A DNA stretch of 64,000 nt, taken from Rhizobium sp. CIAT894 (GTDB lineage Bacteria > Pseudomonadota > Alphaproteobacteria > Rhizobiales > Rhizobiaceae). The position numbers were made by a program, and so were the translations under genes. The DNA is taken from positions 2,607,001 to 2,671,000 of the forward strand of contig NZ_CP020947.1 of NCBI RefSeq assembly GCF_000172795.2, in the 5' to 3' direction. The notes under the pieces are model-generated. The model was not told where the DNA came from and did no database searches. It was given only the letters and a program-made list of their open reading frames with translations. Positions 61,010-64,000 of this stretch are shown here, piece by piece. Every line of letters begins with the position of its first letter. Positions within the stretch are counted from its first letter, which is position 1.

Positions 61010-62425
61010 ATGTCAGCAATTGCATCTCTGTTCCAGGAGGCCGCCCGGCTTGCGGCGAGCTTTCGGCAGGCCGCACCTCCCAGCCACATGCCCGCTCACG
61101 ACTATACTACCTCGCTTGGCTGTTTCGATGAGCCGCTGCCGGCGGCCGGTTCCGATATGCTTGACGTTATCAGGCAGTTGGCGAAAGACGCCGAACCTGG
61201 ATTGCATGCAACCACAGGGCCGCGCTTTTTCGGCTGGGTCATCGGCGGCTCTCATCCGGCCGGCGTCGCGGCCGATTTTCTCACCAGCGCCTGGGGCCAG
61301 AATGCCGGAAACCATGTCGCGGCACCGGCCGCGGCCGCCGTCGAGACCGTTGCTGCGAGATGGCTCCTGGATCTCCTGAAGCTGCCGGCCGAAAGCTCGG
61401 TCGGCTTCGTGACGGGCGCGACGGTAGCGAATTTCACCTGCCTTGCCGCCGCCCGCGGCGAGGTGCTGCGCCAGGTGGGCTGGGATGCCGATGCCAACGG
61501 CCTGTTCGGCGCACCCGAGATCACCGTACTGATCGGCGACGACGCTCACACCACGGTGTTCTCGGCGCTGCAATTCCTGGGCCTCGGGCATGATCGCGTG
61601 CTGCGCCTGCGCACCGATCCGGTGGGGCGGATAGACCCGGCCGCGCTGGCGGGCACGCTCGATACGGTCTCTGGTCCCGTCATCGCCATTCTCCAGGCCG
61701 GGCAGATCAATACCGGCGCCTTCGACGATTTTGCCGCCATCATCCCGCTCTTGAAGGCGAAGCGTGCCTGGGTCCATATCGACAGCGCCTTCGGCCTCTG
61801 GGCGCAGGCATCGGTAAAGACCAGCCATCTCAGCCGCGGCATCGAAGCCGCCGACAGCTGGGCGACCGACGGCCATAAATGGCTGCAGACGCCCTATGAT
61901 TGCGGCTACGCTATCGTCCGCAACGAGCTCGCTCACCGCCGCGCCATGACGATCGCCGCAAGCTATCTGCCGCTCGCCGGCGAAGGCGAACGCGACCCCT
62001 CCCACTACGTGCCGGAGCTTTCGAGAAGGGCGCGCGGCTTTGCCACCTGGGCGATGCTGAAACATCTCGGCCGCGAGGGTATAGCAGCCCTCATCGACCA
62101 GTGCTGCGCCTCGGCGCGTGAGGTGGCCGATCTGCTCGCCGGTGAGCCGGGCATCGCCATTCTGAACGAGGTGACGCTGAACCAGCTGGTCATCCGCTTC
62201 GGAACCGGCCTATCCGCCGAAGACGGCGACGCCCTGACCCGCAAGACCATCGAAAGGATCCAGGCGGACGGCACGATCTTTGCCGGCGGCGCCAAATGGC
62301 GCGGCCGCGATGTCCTGCGCCTCTCCGTCACCAATTTCCAAACCACACCGGATCAGGCGCAACTGGCGGCGGAGAGCATCATCACTGCGTTCAGGAGCGT
62401 CAGCACCCTCACCCGCCCGCGCTAA
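61010..62425 (+). CDS. PLP-dependent group II decarboxylase family protein
   Basis: A 471-aa PLP enzyme of the aromatic-amino-acid/glutamate decarboxylase type. FFGWVIGGSHPAGVAADFLT and SAWGQNAGNHVAAPAAAA bind the substrate side; GFVTGATVANFTCLAAAR the phosphate; VHIDSAFGLWAQ the Asp for the pyridine N; SWATDGHKWLQTPYDCGYAI carries the Schiff-base Lys. The likely reaction is decarboxylation of an aromatic amino acid or another amino acid. ATG 61010 with GGGGGATCCGG. Codons fit the chromosome. Convergent with the next gene. Confidence 0.88.
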   Translation: MSAIASLFQEAARLAASFRQAAPPSHMPAHDYTTSLGCFDEPLPAAGSDMLDVIRQLAKDAEPGLHATTGPRFFGWVIGGSHPAGVAADFLTSAWGQNAGNHVAAPAAAAVETVAARWLLDLLKLPAESSVGFVTGATVANFTCLAAARGEVLRQVGWDADANGLFGAPEITVLIGDDAHTTVFSALQFLGLGHDRVLRLRTDPVGRIDPAALAGTLDTVSGPVIAILQAGQINTGAFDDFAAIIPLLKAKRAWVHIDSAFGLWAQASVKTSHLSRGIEAADSWATDGHKWLQTPYDCGYAIVRNELAHRRAMTIAASYLPLAGEGERDPSHYVPELSRRARGFATWAMLKHLGREGIAALIDQCCASAREVADLLAGEPGIAILNEVTLNQLVIRFGTGLSAEDGDALTRKTIERIQADGTIFAGGAKWRGRDVLRLSVTNFQTTPDQAQLAAESIITAFRSVSTLTRPR

Positions 62426-62487
62426 TATTCAAAGGACCTCGAAGGACGATGCCGGCCACGGTCTTCGCGGCAGAGCGCGAACCGGCG

Positions 62488-62910
62488 TCATCGTCGCACC
62501 GCGACAACCGAACTGGCGCGATACCTGGACAGTTGCACCCGGTTGGATTGATTGCCACCGAACAGGTAGACGTACTGCCGGCGCTGGTCGATGTGATCGA
62601 AAAGGCTCACATGAAAGCGCCTTCCGGTGCGGATCACCACAACATCCCCTCGCCTGGCGGCGCCGAAGAACACCGGCCTGCCGAACTTCTTCCAGGACAC
62701 CGCCATGTTGGGATTGGGCGGCGGCTCCCGCGAAGATCGCTTGGCGACGAAAGCCAGGAACGCCCCGCACCACGATACCCTGCGGGGATTGATACTAAGG
62801 AAGGAGATGGAGCGTTCGTGCATACTCTTGTACTTGGATGCCGTGCCCAGCATGTCTGCCTCACAGGGCACGGCAAGCGCCGTGAGGACGATGACGAGAA
62901 TAACCTTCAT
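62488..62910 (-). CDS. secreted TIGR02594-like (CHAP-type) protein
   Basis: A 140-aa exported protein. Signal peptide MKVILVIVLTALAVPCEA; then a TIGR02594-type domain: RRVSWCGAFLAFVAKRSSRE with the catalytic Cys, FFGAARRGDVVVIRTGRRFH VSLF with His, and YLFGGNQSNRVQLSRYRASS. The Cys-His-Asn layout is that of CHAP amidases/endopeptidases that act on peptidoglycan. The ATG at 62910 has GGGTAACT in front. Residues between Met 19 and Trp are longer than usual. Confidence 0.72.
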   Translation of the reverse strand: MKVILVIVLTALAVPCEADMLGTASKYKSMHERSISFLSINPRRVSWCGAFLAFVAKRSSREPPPNPNMAVSWKKFGRPVFFGAARRGDVVVIRTGRRFHVSLFDHIDQRRQYVYLFGGNQSNRVQLSRYRASSVVAVRR

Positions 62911-63649
62911 AGTTACCCACCATTGCTTGGTATAATGTTGAATTACAGAAATGTGGCCAAGAATAAAACAGGCGCGGCAACGTAAATGCCAATTATGGCG
63001 TGATTTAGAAACAACTGATACTGGCATTTTGGCGGCGGGAATTTGGCAAAAAGGAGACGCGGACGACATCAGGGGAGCTTCTCCTGCAGCCGGGAAAGAC
63101 CTATCTCAAAGCCCGCAAAAGACAGGTTTTGCAGGCACGAAAGGCTGAAGCTTCATAATCCGCACTAGGTTCGCTGAGAGGAGATGGACAGCGCCCGCAA
63201 GTGCTTGAGCAGCAAGCCCATTCGCCAGGCGGCGACGACAATGCGCAATCCCAGGCATCACCTGTACGAGCTATATTTCAGAAGCCTACTAATAATACTT
63301 AGGCGCAGCAGGAAATACACTGCGAGCGCCCCGTTCGCCAGCGACGAAGACGGGGATCGCCCCCTGTCGCCTGCGGACGTAACCGCAGGCAACACCCGCG
63401 ACGGCATCGCAACCGTATGGTTGCACCGGTTCGGCTGGCTTGTGACCGGGCATGATCAGCGGCACGCACCCTGCGACCGGAAGTGCTGGGGCGAAAACAG
63501 GAACCGTTGAGCGGCTCGTAACGCCATCCTCGCCCTGACCGCGCATGTCCTCCCCTCTCACAAAAAATTCGCGCCCGCATCAATTTACTTGCCGTTCTGC
63601 AATGCGGCATATGTTTGTGTTCATGGCCAAGTGGCATGAGCGGGGAACC
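62911..63649. other. gene-free stretch upstream of kup
   Basis: 739 bases. A reverse-strand frame at 63289-63561 (VPLIMPGHKPAEPVQPYGCD, AVAGVACGYVRRRQGAIP) has some coding character but no ribosome site and no family. Otherwise nothing identifiable; the kup promoter must lie near the end. Confidence 0.5.
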
Positions 63650-64000
63650 ATGACGTCAAAACATGCGGACAACAGGGGTGAAGGTGCTGGCCGAAAGGGC
63701 TTTATCGGACTGGTCGTCGGCGCGATCGGCGTCGTCTACGGCGATATCGGCACCAGCCCGCTTTATGCCTTTCGCGAGGCGCTGAGGCCCTTTGCCGCCG
63801 ATGGCGTACACGAGGCCGAGGTCATCGGTCTCATTGCGCTGATGGTCTGGACGCTGACGATCATCGTGACCTTCAAATATGTGCTGTTCCTGCTGCGGGC
63901 AGACAATGACGGCGAAGGCGGCGCGCTTTCGCTCCTCGCCCTCCTGATGAAGAAGATGGGGCGAAATGTGCCGGTGCTGTTCTTCGCCGGCCTGATCGGC
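63650..64000 (+). CDS. kup: Kup potassium uptake protein, cut by the window edge
   Basis: The first 117 residues of a Kup/HAK/KUP potassium-proton symporter. The diagnostic [20 protein letters not shown] in TM1 is followed by [22 protein letters not shown]2 ([20 protein letters not shown]) and [20 protein letters not shown], the EGG segment before TM3. ATG 63650 follows AGCGGGGAACC. The full protein of about 630 aa continues beyond the window. It imports K+ at low external levels. Confidence 0.93.
   Translation, partial: MTSKHADNRGEGAGRKGFIGLVVGAIGVVYGDIGTSPLYAFREALRPFAADGVHEAEVIGLIALMVWTLTIIVTFKYVLFLLRADNDGEGGALSLLALLMKKMGRNVPVLFFAGLIG

Noticed and set aside
63289..63561. 90-aa reverse frame before kup
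   Set aside because: No ribosome site, no family; only mentioned in the spacer entry.
1..64000. CRISPR arrays, tRNA or rRNA genes
   Set aside because: No regularly spaced direct repeats and no cloverleaf or rRNA-like stretches were seen on reading; a dedicated tRNA scan was not possible.

Overview
This is a GC-rich alphaproteobacterial chromosome segment, most likely from Rhizobium (R. etli/leguminosarum group) or a close relative. The evidence is family content typical of Rhizobiales (BA14K, DUF982, extensin-like C-terminal proteins, UvrB with long extra tails, a COQ7-type hydroxylase, receiver-only regulators), abundant lipoproteins of unknown function, and many copies of palindromic intergenic repeats of the kind known from rhizobia. 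No rRNA, tRNA or CRISPR array was seen. The species call is inference; no database search was possible.

Layout. 1-5.3 kb: cut secreted protein, extensin-like protein, chemoreceptor, hot-dog thioesterase, six-TM protein. 5.4-8.5 kb: DUF1501/DUF1800 secreted pair. 8.5-21.4 kb: DMT and RDD membrane proteins, MFS transporter, methyltransferase, NmrA-like reductase divergent from a LysR regulator, small lipoproteins, single-domain receiver, DUF899 protein, class III nucleotidyl cyclase with paired CxxC motifs, rhomboid protease flanked by decayed copies of a lipoprotein-DUF982 pair. 21.5-25.2 kb: uvrB, with long N- and C-terminal extensions and a palindromic repeat absorbed into its reading frame. 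25.2-30.2 kb: a visibly AT-richer accessory island (membrane protein, HTH-ImmA/IrrE metallopeptidase, unknown partner) ending at a complete IS66-family element with a perfect 8-bp target duplication. 30.2-37.4 kb: DUF3828 gene beside a decayed paralogue, cold-shock protein, dusA, trypsin-like PDZ protease, chloroperoxidase-type hydrolase, small rhizobial proteins. 37.4-41 kb: FMN reductase and a three-gene ABC-2 exporter operon. 41-48.6 kb: a run of regulator/enzyme modules (HxlR/RibD-like, MarR-GNAT fusion, HxlR/NmrA, Lrp/ArgG), most with a palindromic candidate operator. 49-52.5 kb: UbiA-type prenyltransferase preceded by a large hairpin, DUF2233 protein, COQ7 hydroxylase, LysE exporter. 52.7-60.1 kb: ABC exporter with an apparent 5' frameshift, GFA, VOC, phosphoglycerate-mutase-like, DapB, ornithine-cyclodeaminase-like and GNAT proteins. 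60.1-64 kb: PLP decarboxylase, TIGR02594-like protein and the start of kup.

Most genes are single or in pairs. Clear co-transcribed sets are the DUF1800-DUF1501 pair, the ABC-2 exporter (38205-40827), the IS66 genes and the two-gene island unit at 25772-27341. The most rewarding places for further work are the island next to uvrB, two related palindromes whose outer stems differ yet remain complementary (6867 and 41383), the repeat inside uvrB, the frameshifted ABC transporter, and gene remnants too short or broken for routine annotation.
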